Source: Nitrospira defluvii (lineage in GTDB: Bacteria > Nitrospirota > Nitrospiria > Nitrospirales > Nitrospiraceae). From it: a stretch of DNA of 64,000 nt. Made by a program: the position numbers and the translations under genes. Of the stretch, positions 24,401 through 33,280 are shown piece after piece. Position 1 is the stretch's first letter. Each line of letters begins with the position of its first letter. The notes beneath the pieces were generated by a model that saw only the letters and a list, made by a program, of their open reading frames with translations, searched no databases and had not been told where the DNA came from. Location: assembly GCA_011525625.1 (NCBI GenBank), contig WYAX01000009.1, forward strand, positions 1 to 64,000, written 5' to 3'.

Positions 24401-27400
24401 GCAAACTGCGCCTGTGTGCCATCGGCGTAGGCAATGCGAGTGGGTTGGCCGATGGCGCGGTCAAACGCAAACTGTGTCACTCCTGCCGCGTCGGTCAACT
24501 TGATGCGAAACAACTGGTCGGCATCGTGTTCATATGCAGATGTGTTGCCCAACTCATCCTGGATTGCCGTCTTTACGCCATGCGTGTTGTAGGCGCAGCG
24601 ACCCGTCTGAGTGAACAAGGCAAGATGGCCGTCCACGTCGTTGCTTGCCGCATAGCCCAGGGTTGCGGCATTCATGCCCGCGTAGTGCGCGTCGAACTCA
24701 GCTTGGAGCAACACCAACGCTTCTTCGCGACTCAGCAACCCGCGCACCGTCTGGCCAAGGGGCAAGCCCACAAAGTCTGGCCCATCGTAATAACGGCGCG
24801 TCTCGGAGAGCAACGCGCCCGCTTCATCGCGCACCACAATGCGCGAAGCACGGTCCAACAACCAGGCTGTGGTACTGTTGGCATAGCTGATCTCGCTAGT
24901 GCGTTTACGTTCGGGCTGCGCTACGCCTGCATGCGTGCCATACCCACGATGCTGCTCCTTTGTCACGTTGCCGTTTGCGTCGTAGGTGTAGGTCTTCTCC
25001 TCTCCGCGCAGGTCGCCGGTGTTGGTTCGTTCGGTGTCCTCCAGGCGGTGTTTGGCTACAAACACGAACGAGCGTTTGCGGCCGTCGGGCAACATCCCCA
25101 ATACGCTCAGCCCATACTCGGAGACTTCGGTGCGATACGGCCTGTTTTGATCGGGTGAGCCATCCAGGCTATAGGTCTCGCTGCGGTGCAACATGCCGTT
25201 GAGCGCAGCGTGTTCCAGCCCGTTGCCCGGCAAGCGCTCCTGACCCATTAGGTAGTGAAAGACGATGCGAACATCGGCGCGGCTGAGGCTGCCATTGCTT
25301 CGTTCGATGCGCTCACTGCGCCGAAAGCCGTGGAATTGGCGCGTGTTCGGCTCGTAATGCGCTTGGTGATAGTTGAAATCTAGCGCGGTGCTCCGACCGC
25401 TCACCAGGTCGCGCTCGCGCGTGCCCGCCACCACCAGATACGGAAACGGAAAGTGGGTGTCCCACAACTCGCCCGCTGCTTCGTCACGCGCAAAGTCTTC
25501 CACAGCCGAGCGATACAACAACTCCGACACCAGGCCAGACCCGTTCTCGACCGTGGTGAGCAAATAGGGCAACGAATTGCCAAACGCCAATTGCACGTAC
25601 GCCATCGTCCGCCCGCGATAGCTGTTCCACACCAGCCCACTGCCCATTTGCCCCTGCATGTTGGCGGCACGCACCGTGCCCGAAATGGGCGGCGGCACAT
25701 CGCGGATCAAAATCGCATCCGCAAACTGCATCCCGTTTTGGTTGATAAAAATCTCGATGCCTTCGGGCGTGAAGTGAACGAGATCGGCGCAGCCATCGCC
25801 ATTCAGGTCGGCCAGCAGCACGCTTTGTGGCTGACGCAAGGCATCGCGCAGGCGTGGGCTATTGCGTAGCTGCATGGGTTGGCCAAAGCGCCCAATCCCC
25901 AGGCTCGGCCACACCTCCACCCGCCCAGACTGCACCCGCACCACATCTTGCAAACCATCACCGGTCATATCGGCCAGATGCACAGTGGGGTCGGCCAGGC
26001 TGGGAACGTTTTCGCTGTTGAAGATCAATTGCGGCTCGGCCCAGCCGCGCTCGCTTTGGTTTTGCCACAGTGCAATGGCGCGGCCCATGTTAGCCAGCGC
26101 ATCTATGCGGCCATCGCCGTTGCAATCGGCCAGCTTTAGCGAGGGCGAACGCCAGGTTGGCGTCGTGCGCTGCCCACGAGGGAAAGCCACAAACCGCGAC
26201 CAGCCCTCGCGACCGCCGTTTTCATAGTAGCCCTGCAATTTGTCATTGCCAGCCACCAGCAAATCGGCGGTGCCCGATGCGTTCATGTCCAGAAACGCCA
26301 GCCCCTCGCGCGAAAGCGAGCCAATGTGTGGCATGCGCTGCAATGGCACAGGGTGGCTCCAACGGCCGTCGCCTCGGTTACGCCAGTAATACTGCGCCCC
26401 GTTACGAATGTGTAGCACGCCCGGCAGCGGCGCGTTGTCCATCGTGACCAGCGCCACATCGTCCTCGTTCAGCGGGGGCGGTTGAGGGCCTTCCTCGGGC
26501 GGGTCAATCCAATTGATGGCGTACTGAGTGGGTTGGAAGCGCGTGTAGCCGAATTTGGTCGCTGGCCGTCGGACATCTTGCGAGCCATCTTGTGCTGCGC
26601 CGTGTGAGGTCATCCGCACCGAGGTCAGCAGCGACAGCCCACTCAGGGCATCGGGCTCGTAGCCCACGGTCCACGAGCGAATCAATCGCTCGTTGGGCGT
26701 GTCTGGGTCGAGGAACAACGCAAGGCGTTTGCAGCGCAAGGCGCGGTGGCGCACAAACCCCATCCGAGCATCGCTGCGCGCGTCGGGTCTCGACTCGTAG
26801 TCCAGCCGCACGGCGTAAATGGCGTAACGCACCTCGGCCAAATACGTCATGCCCGCGTCTTGGGTGTAACGGTACGTGATGGCGTTGCCGGAGGGGTCAA
26901 TGGTGCGCTCGATCATCCACTCGTGGATGCGTGCGGGGTCAACTGGGTCGGCCACGCGCGAGTCGGCGGATTGGCCCAACTCGTGTATCACGCCGTTGCG
27001 GTCCTCAATCTTCCAGCCCAAATTGTGGCCCTGCCCAATGCGGGTATAGCGCGAGAAAGCGGTTTCGGCTAATGCGCGATAGCTGCCATCCACCATCGGC
27101 ACAATCTCTGCGCCCGAATCGGTGAAGCGCTCTGGGGAGACCTCGTTGGGTACGCCAAGGTCCAGGCGTCGGGCGATTGCGCGCACGCCCAATCGCCATC
27201 CAAACCCAAACGGACTGTGGCCTTGCCCGTGCGCATATTCCATCGCCAGGCGTGGGGTGTGCCCGGCCACACCGTCGGGCAGGGGCAGCTTGTAGGAATA
27301 CACGCCTTGCCCGGTGCTTAGATTGATGGTGAACGCCTCGCCCAGCCCTGGTACATTGCCTGTGCCTGCGGGTGGCGAGGTGATGGCTTGTTTGGCTCCA

Positions 27401-27414
27401 GTTGACATGGTCAT
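21448..27414 (-). CDS. SpvB/TcB-TcC-like RHS toxin with C-terminal HExxH domain
   Basis: A 1988-residue protein. An SpvB-like N-terminal region (about 1-330, FTINLSTGQGVYSYKLPLPD) is followed by FG-GAP/VCBS-like repeats (LADCNGDGRIDAL, LADMTGDGLQDVV, LADLNGDGCADLV), TcdB-mid regions, and about 700 residues of YD/RHS repeats. The RHS core (FYMRKRYYAPEIGRFLTPDP) ends in DPTGL at 1710. The 278-residue tail has a long hydrophobic, Gly/Val-rich stretch (about 1715-1830) and then HETGH at 1933-1937 in RHETGHGLNVAAFG, a zincin-type metal site. By analogy with TcB/TcC the RHS part encapsulates the tail as a toxic effector. No Sec signal is seen. The start is nine bases after its partner's stop. Codon use is distinct from the neighbours, suggesting transfer. 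Confidence 0.87.
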   Translation of the reverse strand: MTMSTGAKQAITSPPAGTGNVPGLGEAFTINLSTGQGVYSYKLPLPDGVAGHTPRLAMEYAHGQGHSPFGFGWRLGVRAIARRLDLGVPNEVSPERFTDSGAEIVPMVDGSYRALAETAFSRYTRIGQGHNLGWKIEDRNGVIHELGQSADSRVADPVDPARIHEWMIERTIDPSGNAITYRYTQDAGMTYLAEVRYAIYAVRLDYESRPDARSDARMGFVRHRALRCKRLALFLDPDTPNERLIRSWTVGYEPDALSGLSLLTSVRMTSHGAAQDGSQDVRRPATKFGYTRFQPTQYAINWIDPPEEGPQPPPLNEDDVALVTMDNAPLPGVLHIRNGAQYYWRNRGDGRWSHPVPLQRMPHIGSLSREGLAFLDMNASGTADLLVAGNDKLQGYYENGGREGWSRFVAFPRGQRTTPTWRSPSLKLADCNGDGRIDALANMGRAIALWQNQSERGWAEPQLIFNSENVPSLADPTVHLADMTGDGLQDVVRVQSGRVEVWPSLGIGRFGQPMQLRNSPRLRDALRQPQSVLLADLNGDGCADLVHFTPEGIEIFINQNGMQFADAILIRDVPPPISGTVRAANMQGQMGSGLVWNSYRGRTMAYVQLAFGNSLPYLLTTVENGSGLVSELLYRSAVEDFARDEAAGELWDTHFPFPYLVVAGTRERDLVSGRSTALDFNYHQAHYEPNTRQFHGFRRSERIERSNGSLSRADVRIVFHYLMGQERLPGNGLEHAALNGMLHRSETYSLDGSPDQNRPYRTEVSEYGLSVLGMLPDGRKRSFVFVAKHRLEDTERTNTGDLRGEEKTYTYDANGNVTKEQHRGYGTHAGVAQPERKRTSEISYANSTTAWLLDRASRIVVRDEAGALLSETRRYYDGPDFVGLPLGQTVRGLLSREEALVLLQAEFDAHYAGMNAATLGYAASNDVDGHLALFTQTGRCAYNTHGVKTAIQDELGNTSAYEHDADQLFRIKLTDAAGVTQFAFDRAIGQPTRIAYADGTQAQFAYDAQGRVTATALPGESLADAPRQYRYDDANVPHARIAQLRFAPGAAGLAQAVAYFDGGGKEVQQRAETQGGQFVVSGWCAANAWGEAEREYEPTFSNNLAFAVPDLTAKPHRDTFYDGRGRVVKTVNYNGGVSTAAYFPFEVVTRDANDHDASAANVARGQFNTPHRELFDVFRYRTQVIEDLGNGATMTTRYSVGAGGEVLSVSDANGVMATYEYDRLGNRLSIQQRDAGARRLYYNARKLIVRTLDANGNDIRAMIDTHGRITQLVSGGITLERYRYDDLAQHAFGRLAEVSYVGGSQKFIYNPTGSLVEHEYRFDGVAARHTLRHEYDLLGREVAVQHPDGTRLARTLTSNGWTQAIPRFVSNVRYDPRGLPVQVTYANGVVRDMQYTPGPGRIKTQTTRNSQNQILESSTLDFDQMEMLLNWQDSAAGGAGQRSFSYDPLYQIKGVTTIENGAPVSRSYDYANHYNLTRFDEAGCVMHYDDAAHPDRVAGVTLNGAARVNVTYDTNGNLLSLPGKTLAYDAKNELTRFTAVSGLSATYAYDHTGQRVSKTVDDGHGHVSRTLFVGALVEIRDDKPAYFVRLGHLRVAIVFDGNTRFVHDDYLGNSAFFTDGAGTKIAAIVYHPFGNVFSSSGNVDFRTFGAHPFDAESGFFYMRKRYYAPEIGRFLTPDPLAIYQAEKFLNNPKALHPFIYVANDPLNKTDPTGLSFWSVLGGVVGVIVGVIAAVAIVALTVMTAGAFGVFVAVLVGIGLTVGAFGVMVGLYAIASATAGTGFGDFMRGFLIGMNAGLNAGLATAIFGPFVGVSLGVINFLAVFDGVAQNSFYQGVLGWASWLMPMSWLATGVGLIFFVVNVVMHFFTVTIPGWFGGSGWDAARIDHISIDWGTGIIVMGGGLIEPSGGADGFNLGNFVFLREGASGDAGLVRHETGHGLNVAAFGALFHYVGALDENPPGNRGHDAFAERLAESHSNRPGSPTVPLWG

Positions 27415-27423
27415 TTCCAGTTC

Positions 27424-30400
27424 TTAGCGGTAGTCAAACCCGTACTCAAAGAACGCCAGCACATCGCTGATGCCGCTGAGGTCGAGGGTGCCGCCTTGCA
27501 CCAGGGTCGGGTTGTCGTCGACGGTGATGCGGATCGTCCATTCGTCCAGCAGGGTTTGATTGCGCAGCGCGTTCAGCGGTTGCGGTGCAACGTCAGTAAT
27601 CAAGCCTTGCGCATCGGTCTTCAACACTAACTCCGTGCCGTGGATTTTGGATTTGAGCCGCAGGGTGAGGCCGCTGATGGCCGCAGGCTTGCCTGATACC
27701 TTGAGCGTGGTTTGGTTGCGATTGAAGTTGGTCTGGTTGCGCGGGAACATAGCGGCATCGAAAACCACCTCTGCGTCGCCCTTGTTCTTCAGGTAGAACA
27801 ACTCATCGGGGAAGGACAGGCGCATGGAGAAGGCGCGCGAGGCTGTGTCTTTGATGGGTAACGCGGCTTTGACTGTTTGCTCCAGCGTGGGGCTGAAGAA
27901 GCCGTCGTAATATAGCACCAGTTGCACATCCAGAATTTCACTGTAGTCGAAGTCGTTGGCGTTCAGCGGTAACTCGATCTGCCACATGGTCTCGATGCCG
28001 TTGTTCTCGAACAGGCGCAGGTCGTTGGGGTTGAAGCGAAAGGCCAGCGCATCCTGGCGCAGGTCATACTGCGATAGCGCCATCACATCCGATGGATACA
28101 GCCGTGAGGTCACTGTGCCATCTTCTTTGCGGAATTTGGAGACGCCAATGTTGCGCAGCGTACCCGCAATGGACGTGGCACCAGTGATGCCGACAAATAC
28201 CAACTCCACGTTGCGCAGTTTGGCGAGGTAGAAGCCGGGGTGTTCGCGGTCAAAATGCGCCAACTCGGTGACGAAGAAGCACCGCCCCTGCGTCTTGAGT
28301 TGCTGAAACGCCATCGCATACGAATCGCCCAGGCTGATCGTCTTCTTCACCGGAATCTTCTTGGTCTTGGTCGTCGTTATATGATCCAGCGTGAAGTAGT
28401 CGACGTCGCCCAACAGCATGTCGGCCCCCAGCAGGTCTTTGGCGCTGGTGCGGCTGTAGTCGTAGCGGATGACATGCAGGCTGCGCTCGGTCTCGGCGTT
28501 GTAGGCACGCTCCATCAGGAAAGCGACCTCTGTCGCCATATCCAAATAGCGTTGCTTGATGAGTTTGGCTTGCTGCGCCAACTCGTACCACAGGCTGGCG
28601 CTGAACTCGCGCATGTCTAAAAAGTCGCGGTTCTCCTCGGCAAAGCGTTGCTGCAACTGAGCGATTTTTACGCGCTGCTCGGCAATGGCTTTGCGCGCCT
28701 GGGCTTGCCCGATCTGCGCCTGGGCGATGCCTTTGTAGGCGTTGGCCGATGCTATATCGCGTTGCAACCTTGCAGCCTCCAGATCATGCGAGATGCGCGT
28801 GCGGCGATAGGCCAAATCTTGAATGACCAATGAACGACGCTTGCCCCGGGCGTTGTAGTAGTTGCCGTTCCAGGTTTGCTTCACTTCGTCGTCTTGGTCT
28901 ACGGCGGCGGCACCCGCCCATGCTTCTGCCTCCGATAGCTCCAGCAACTCCCAGCGCACATTATTGAAAGCGGTTTGCGCGGCCACGGCGTTCTGACGCT
29001 GGGTCTCGGCGTAGTTCAGGCCAGCCTGCGCCACGTTGATGCCCGCTTGGGCCTCAGCCACGCCGCGCTGCTCCAGCACCACGGTTTGGCGGGCGACCTC
29101 GGCCTGTTGGTCCAACTGCTCACGGCGGAATTCCTCGTTCTCGGCCTGATTTTTGAATTGAATGTAGCGCTGCTCGATTTGCGAGGCCTGCTGCGCAAAG
29201 TAGCGCGCGGTGTTTTGCAAATACTCGAAGCTGAAGGGTGGGACGTAGTTGGGCGCAAAGCCAAAAAAGTTCAACCCCGCTGCGATCTGTTGCAGTTTGT
29301 TCAACGCTTCTAACACCAGAATCAGGATGGTCGGGTTATCGTTGAATGTGGCTGGGTCTGCCGCAGCCAAAAAGTTGGTGACGCGCGTCTTGATGGTGGA
29401 GAATTTGCCATCTTGATACAACGGGGAGTTAACTTTGAGCGTCTTGTTGGTGAGAACGATGTTTTCGTAGACGGTTTTTGCCGCCGCAAACCCAGCGATG
29501 TTGTCCTTGGCCCCGCGATACAGCATGTCGCCCTGCGTCAGATAACTCTGTGCCAGGCGCGTCCACAACTTGGGAAGTTCGTAGCGTTTGTTGATGAATG
29601 GGTAGGCCAACACCTGCTTGTATTGCGCCTCGGCCAGTTGTGGGGTGCCCATCCCGGCAAAGCAATCGCCAATAGACATGGGGATGACGTAGAAGTACAT
29701 GTGCGGTAAATAGGCCACCCACTGCGTATGCGTCGCGATAAACCCGGTGATGAGTTGCAGATCAACCGTGTTGGTGAGTACGCTGAGAAAATTCTTGACG
29801 TTGGCGGTCGCATTGGCATCCAACACAATATTGGCCGACTCGGCAGCGCCTCGAACCAAATACGATTTCTGCGGCACAGCTGTGGACACATACGTCAATG
29901 CCATCAGCGTGGGTGCATCGGCGGTGGATAGAAGCGCAGTTGGTTGAAGCACGGTCGGGCTAATAGGGCGATCAACCTGGATGCCCAATCCGCGCTTGAG
30001 GATGGGCGAGTTACCGCCGCTCAGCTTGTCAGTCAGCGTCTTGGTGGGGCGGATGAAGACCGGGTTGAGGTTGTTGCTATTGCGCAGGGCGCGGGCTTGC
30101 TTGGCAAACTCATCGGCCTGTGGCTTTTGCCCGGCGCGGGTGAAGATGCCGGCGGCGGTGTCCAACGCCTGCACCTGAGCGTCCACTTGCTTGGATTCTG
30201 CAAATAGTCTAGCGCTTGATTGGCTAAATTCCATCGCCTGGCCTTTGTTGCCTGCCTTCTCAAACAGCACGGCCAGGTCGTGGCTCAGCGACGCGCGCAT
30301 CACCAGATCGTTGGCAGGCGTTTGCTGCAAGGCGGTTTGGTACTGCTTGACCGCCAGTGTCCACTCTTTGTCCTCGGCGGCGTCTAGCGCAGCCTTTACC

Positions 30401-30864
30401 CGATCGCCTACCACATTGTGGAATGAGGTAATCTGCAAACCACTCTCTAAGGCAGATTTGAGTTTCTCGATCACGGCGGGCGGCAGCGTCGTCTGCTCAC
30501 TCACAATCGTGGGTGGAAAGTCATACCGTGTCAGTGGCGTCTTCTTCAGAATGTCGGCGGCTTTGGCGGAGAACGTGTCGATTAAGGCGATATCGCGCGG
30601 GAAGTCGAGGATATCGATGAAGATCGGGTTGATCGGCATCCTGGGATGTGCCGTGACCAAGATCAAACTCATCAACTCTTTGAACTTGTCCAGCGCCAGC
30701 GCATATTCCTCGTGCTGCAAATGCACCTGGCCTTCGTTGAACAGGCTTTGCACGCGCCGTTCAAATTGCGTCTCCGGGCTGTCGGCCTGGTAATCCACAT
30801 TGGCTGGTGGCCGACGAACACCGATATACGAGTAACGATTCTCTGCAAAATAGTGCGGTTCCAT
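27424..30864 (-). CDS. TcA-related subunit with C-terminal TcB-binding region
   Basis: A 1146-residue protein. The N-terminal third is helical and TPR-like (EYALALDKFKELMSL, AVKQYQTALQQTPANDLVMR). A long alpha-helical coiled region (about 600-800, EVARQTVVLEQRGVAEAQAG) follows, and the C-terminal 350 residues resemble the TcB-binding part of TcA (DHITTTKTKKIPVKKTISLG, GFYLAKLRNVELVFVGI). AAAGGGGG six bases before ATG 30864 sets the start. Canonical TcA pore subunits are about 2500 residues; the neuraminidase-like and receptor-binding parts are absent. It is the first gene of an operon with the TcB-like gene. It may be an adaptor, not a complete injection channel. Confidence 0.78.
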   Translation of the reverse strand: MEPHYFAENRYSYIGVRRPPANVDYQADSPETQFERRVQSLFNEGQVHLQHEEYALALDKFKELMSLILVTAHPRMPINPIFIDILDFPRDIALIDTFSAKAADILKKTPLTRYDFPPTIVSEQTTLPPAVIEKLKSALESGLQITSFHNVVGDRVKAALDAAEDKEWTLAVKQYQTALQQTPANDLVMRASLSHDLAVLFEKAGNKGQAMEFSQSSARLFAESKQVDAQVQALDTAAGIFTRAGQKPQADEFAKQARALRNSNNLNPVFIRPTKTLTDKLSGGNSPILKRGLGIQVDRPISPTVLQPTALLSTADAPTLMALTYVSTAVPQKSYLVRGAAESANIVLDANATANVKNFLSVLTNTVDLQLITGFIATHTQWVAYLPHMYFYVIPMSIGDCFAGMGTPQLAEAQYKQVLAYPFINKRYELPKLWTRLAQSYLTQGDMLYRGAKDNIAGFAAAKTVYENIVLTNKTLKVNSPLYQDGKFSTIKTRVTNFLAAADPATFNDNPTILILVLEALNKLQQIAAGLNFFGFAPNYVPPFSFEYLQNTARYFAQQASQIEQRYIQFKNQAENEEFRREQLDQQAEVARQTVVLEQRGVAEAQAGINVAQAGLNYAETQRQNAVAAQTAFNNVRWELLELSEAEAWAGAAAVDQDDEVKQTWNGNYYNARGKRRSLVIQDLAYRRTRISHDLEAARLQRDIASANAYKGIAQAQIGQAQARKAIAEQRVKIAQLQQRFAEENRDFLDMREFSASLWYELAQQAKLIKQRYLDMATEVAFLMERAYNAETERSLHVIRYDYSRTSAKDLLGADMLLGDVDYFTLDHITTTKTKKIPVKKTISLGDSYAMAFQQLKTQGRCFFVTELAHFDREHPGFYLAKLRNVELVFVGITGATSIAGTLRNIGVSKFRKEDGTVTSRLYPSDVMALSQYDLRQDALAFRFNPNDLRLFENNGIETMWQIELPLNANDFDYSEILDVQLVLYYDGFFSPTLEQTVKAALPIKDTASRAFSMRLSFPDELFYLKNKGDAEVVFDAAMFPRNQTNFNRNQTTLKVSGKPAAISGLTLRLKSKIHGTELVLKTDAQGLITDVAPQPLNALRNQTLLDEWTIRITVDDNPTLVQGGTLDLSGISDVLAFFEYGFDYR

Positions 30865-31399
30865 CGCAAACCCCCTTTGATGCAAGAAGCTGAAATAGGT
30901 AACCAAACGTTATCGAATTGTTTGGTCAACCACGATTGACCAGCCGAATGAACGTTGGCCGCACCTAAATCTGGCAGGAGTCGTCCACGCGTTAGACTCT
31001 CTCTTGCGTGATTCTGCATTGGTCTCGTGCATGCGACGTGCCAATATCGGACAGAAGCATCGAATGGCAGCCTTAATCTCTATACTTTCAGCGTGATACG
31101 TTTTACAGAGTACGAAAACACCTGTTACGCATAGCTCCTGACCACAGACGGGTGTATCCAAAGAGATTCATGAGGTGAACCCAATTTGATTCACGAGAGG
31201 TGGTCCAATACGTTCGCGGCCTGGCTGCGCCAATGACCAGAGATCGTGGCCCTACTACCCTCATCCCGGCACACGTCCCCGTAGTCCCTCGGGACCTGAG
31301 GTATTTCGCCTGGAGTTAAAACGCAAGTTCACATTTTAGGTTGATCGTTCCGACGGATGGTTTGTCAGACTTAGGGAAGGTCCGATGAATTCACGTTTG
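30865..31399. other. Intergenic region upstream of the Tc-like operon
   Basis: No convincing gene. It presumably holds the promoter of the minus-strand tcA-like gene; I see no clear operator or repeat. Confidence 0.4.
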
Positions 31400-31760
31400 T
31401 GCTCAGAAATCTGTTCTGGAGTCGGTCATCGAGGCGAATCAGGATCGGAAGGAGAACATCCGGGAACGGCCTCTGGGATTCGTCCGCCGTCGGGCGGCCC
31501 ACCGGTGCAGGTCCTTTCCCCACTGGCGACACCACCGTCAACAGGCGCCGCCTTGCGACGTAGAAATTCGCCCAATCGCAGGCGACCCAGATCCAGTACG
31601 TATTCTTTGCCAGCCCGCCGGCGCGCACCTTGGCCCACTCAAAGATCCGCTTGGTCACCAAAAGCATATGTTCGACTTTCGTGCGGACCTTCGATTGTGT
31701 GCGATTGCGGGCGCTCTCCGCCTCGCTCACGAACCGATGGCGATGGGTGTTGACTAAGGA
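31400..31760 (-). pseudogene. IS5-family transposase C-terminal fragment
   Basis: The minus-strand frame encodes RFVSEAESARNRTQSKVRTK, then VEHMLLVTKRIFEW, VRAGGLAKNTYW and YVARRRLL, the usual end of IS5-group DDE transposases. The N-terminal two thirds are missing and no terminal repeats are visible, so this is a decayed remnant. A short unrelated tail follows the family-like part. Confidence 0.75.
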
Positions 31761-31879
31761 AGGTCTGATTATTTCGAAATCTCAGACAGCGACGAGATAA
31801 GTCCCCTGCGTTTTGGACACCGGCTGATCAATTAGCAGGGCCAAAGAGCGTACGCTGACAGGCAGCTGCGTTTCGCCGA

Positions 31880-33124
31880 CTAATATCGCGTGATGGCGTA
31901 TTCCGCGCCTTCCTCCAGCCGATCAATCGCGTGAAAATACTTTTGGGTGGTGCGGATGTCCTTGTGATCCAGCATGGCTTGGACTTTGAACGGTGATTCG
32001 GTTCGAGCGGCTTCCGTCGCGGCCGTATGACGGAGACTATGTGGCGTCACCCGTCGTTGCCGCCGGCGGCGACTTTCGGGCGGTAACGCTTCGCCAGGTC
32101 GCGCGGCATCCCGCAGCCCGCAGCGGGTCATGGCTTCCGTAATTCGAAGCTGGATGGCGCGAGTCGTAAGTCGCAACCGCTCATTCGGCGCCGAGTTTGA
32201 ACTCTCCGCTCCACCCGGTTTCGACCGTGCCTGCTGAAGATGCGCGGTGAGCTTGTCATGATGCCGGGCAAATAGCGGTTCTCGTGGCGACACCGGCCCG
32301 CGAGCCTCCAGATATCGTTGCAGCCGGTTGTAGACCTCAGGCATCAGATTCACAAAACTCTCCTTCGTCTTCTGCCCCTTTCCTTGAGTCCGCAAGATCC
32401 ATTGTGCTCGGATGACGTTCTCGCGACTGACTCCTTTTGTACCATCCGTTCCCTGATGTATCTGGATCTCCAGGCATTCGAGGTCCCCGCAATCCGCCCG
32501 CTGGATCTGAATCGCGCGCAAGCCGGTCTTCGCCATGAGATAGGTCATGGCGGCATCGCGCCGTCCGATAAGGGAGTCATCGAAACTGCCGATCAATGTG
32601 GTGACTTGCGTGGGGCTGAGTGGGAGGCGCTGATAGGTCTTATTGTCGACACGCTCGTCCGGAATCTCCCGGCCGGGCTCCCAACTGAGCGGGTATCGGG
32701 CGTGAATCCATCGACAGAAGGCCCGGACCGCCGCGAGGTAGTTGTTGATCGACCGTGCCTGCAATCGTTCTTGCCCCTGATCACGACTCTCACACAACCA
32801 AAGCTTGTAGGCATGGAGCAGTGGGGGGCCAAGCGTCTCATCTGGCCGTTCTTGCCTCCACCAGCGATAGAAAGCCCAGAGGGTGGATTGGTAGATTCGG
32901 TGCGTACTCGCCGCTTTGTTTGCCTGACAAAAGAGCAGGTAATGGTAGAACGTGGCCTGAAGATGCACGCGATCGCCGCCTCGCCCAGGCCGGAGTATTC
33001 CCGGGTTCCTGATCCCCTCCCCAATCTCACGCGGTGGCATGGGCATTGGCGACCCACCATCAGGCATCGCATCGGACTCGTCCACGGTCTCGCTCTCATC
33101 TCGGTTCGGCATGGAGGTCGGCAT
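31880..33124 (-). CDS. Tyrosine recombinase (XerC/D-like), apparently active
   Basis: A 414-residue recombinase with a disordered N-terminal 45 residues, a SAM-like core-binding domain (TFYHYLLFCQANKAASTHRI), and a full catalytic set: Arg in MAKTGLRAIQIQRA, His and Arg in TPHSLRHTAATEA, His in MLDHKDIRTTQ, and Tyr in KYFHAIDR. It sits next to a plasmid-type replicon and is divergent from the HTH gene at 33281. It could resolve plasmid multimers or integrate and excise the replicon. Two inverted repeats in the divergent promoter region are candidate binding sites. ATG 33124 is used; an in-frame ATG 12 bases later is also possible. Confidence 0.87.
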   Translation of the reverse strand: MPTSMPNRDESETVDESDAMPDGGSPMPMPPREIGEGIRNPGILRPGRGGDRVHLQATFYHYLLFCQANKAASTHRIYQSTLWAFYRWWRQERPDETLGPPLLHAYKLWLCESRDQGQERLQARSINNYLAAVRAFCRWIHARYPLSWEPGREIPDERVDNKTYQRLPLSPTQVTTLIGSFDDSLIGRRDAAMTYLMAKTGLRAIQIQRADCGDLECLEIQIHQGTDGTKGVSRENVIRAQWILRTQGKGQKTKESFVNLMPEVYNRLQRYLEARGPVSPREPLFARHHDKLTAHLQQARSKPGGAESSNSAPNERLRLTTRAIQLRITEAMTRCGLRDAARPGEALPPESRRRRQRRVTPHSLRHTAATEAARTESPFKVQAMLDHKDIRTTQKYFHAIDRLEEGAEYAITRY

Positions 33125-33138
33125 AGTAGCCTATCCAT

Positions 33139-33237
33139 ACTACTTCGTCAAAGGTTCTCTTTTATGAAGTAGTAGTCCAGCACTTGACATTTGTCCATAA
33201 GACGACTATACACATTTTCATATGGACAAATGACAAG
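33139..33237. promoter_or_regulatory. Two inverted repeats between divergent recombinase and HTH genes
   Basis: ACTACTTC (33139-33146) pairs with GAAGTAGT (33166-33173). CACTTGACATTTGTCCATA (from 33181) pairs with TATGGACAAATGACAAG (33221-33237), 16 of 17 positions over the arms, with a 21-base centre. They could be operators for either gene, or the crossover site of the recombinase. Confidence 0.6.
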
Positions 33238-33280
33238 CTAACGCAAAACCGCTAATCGCACTTAGACATCAATGGCTTAG

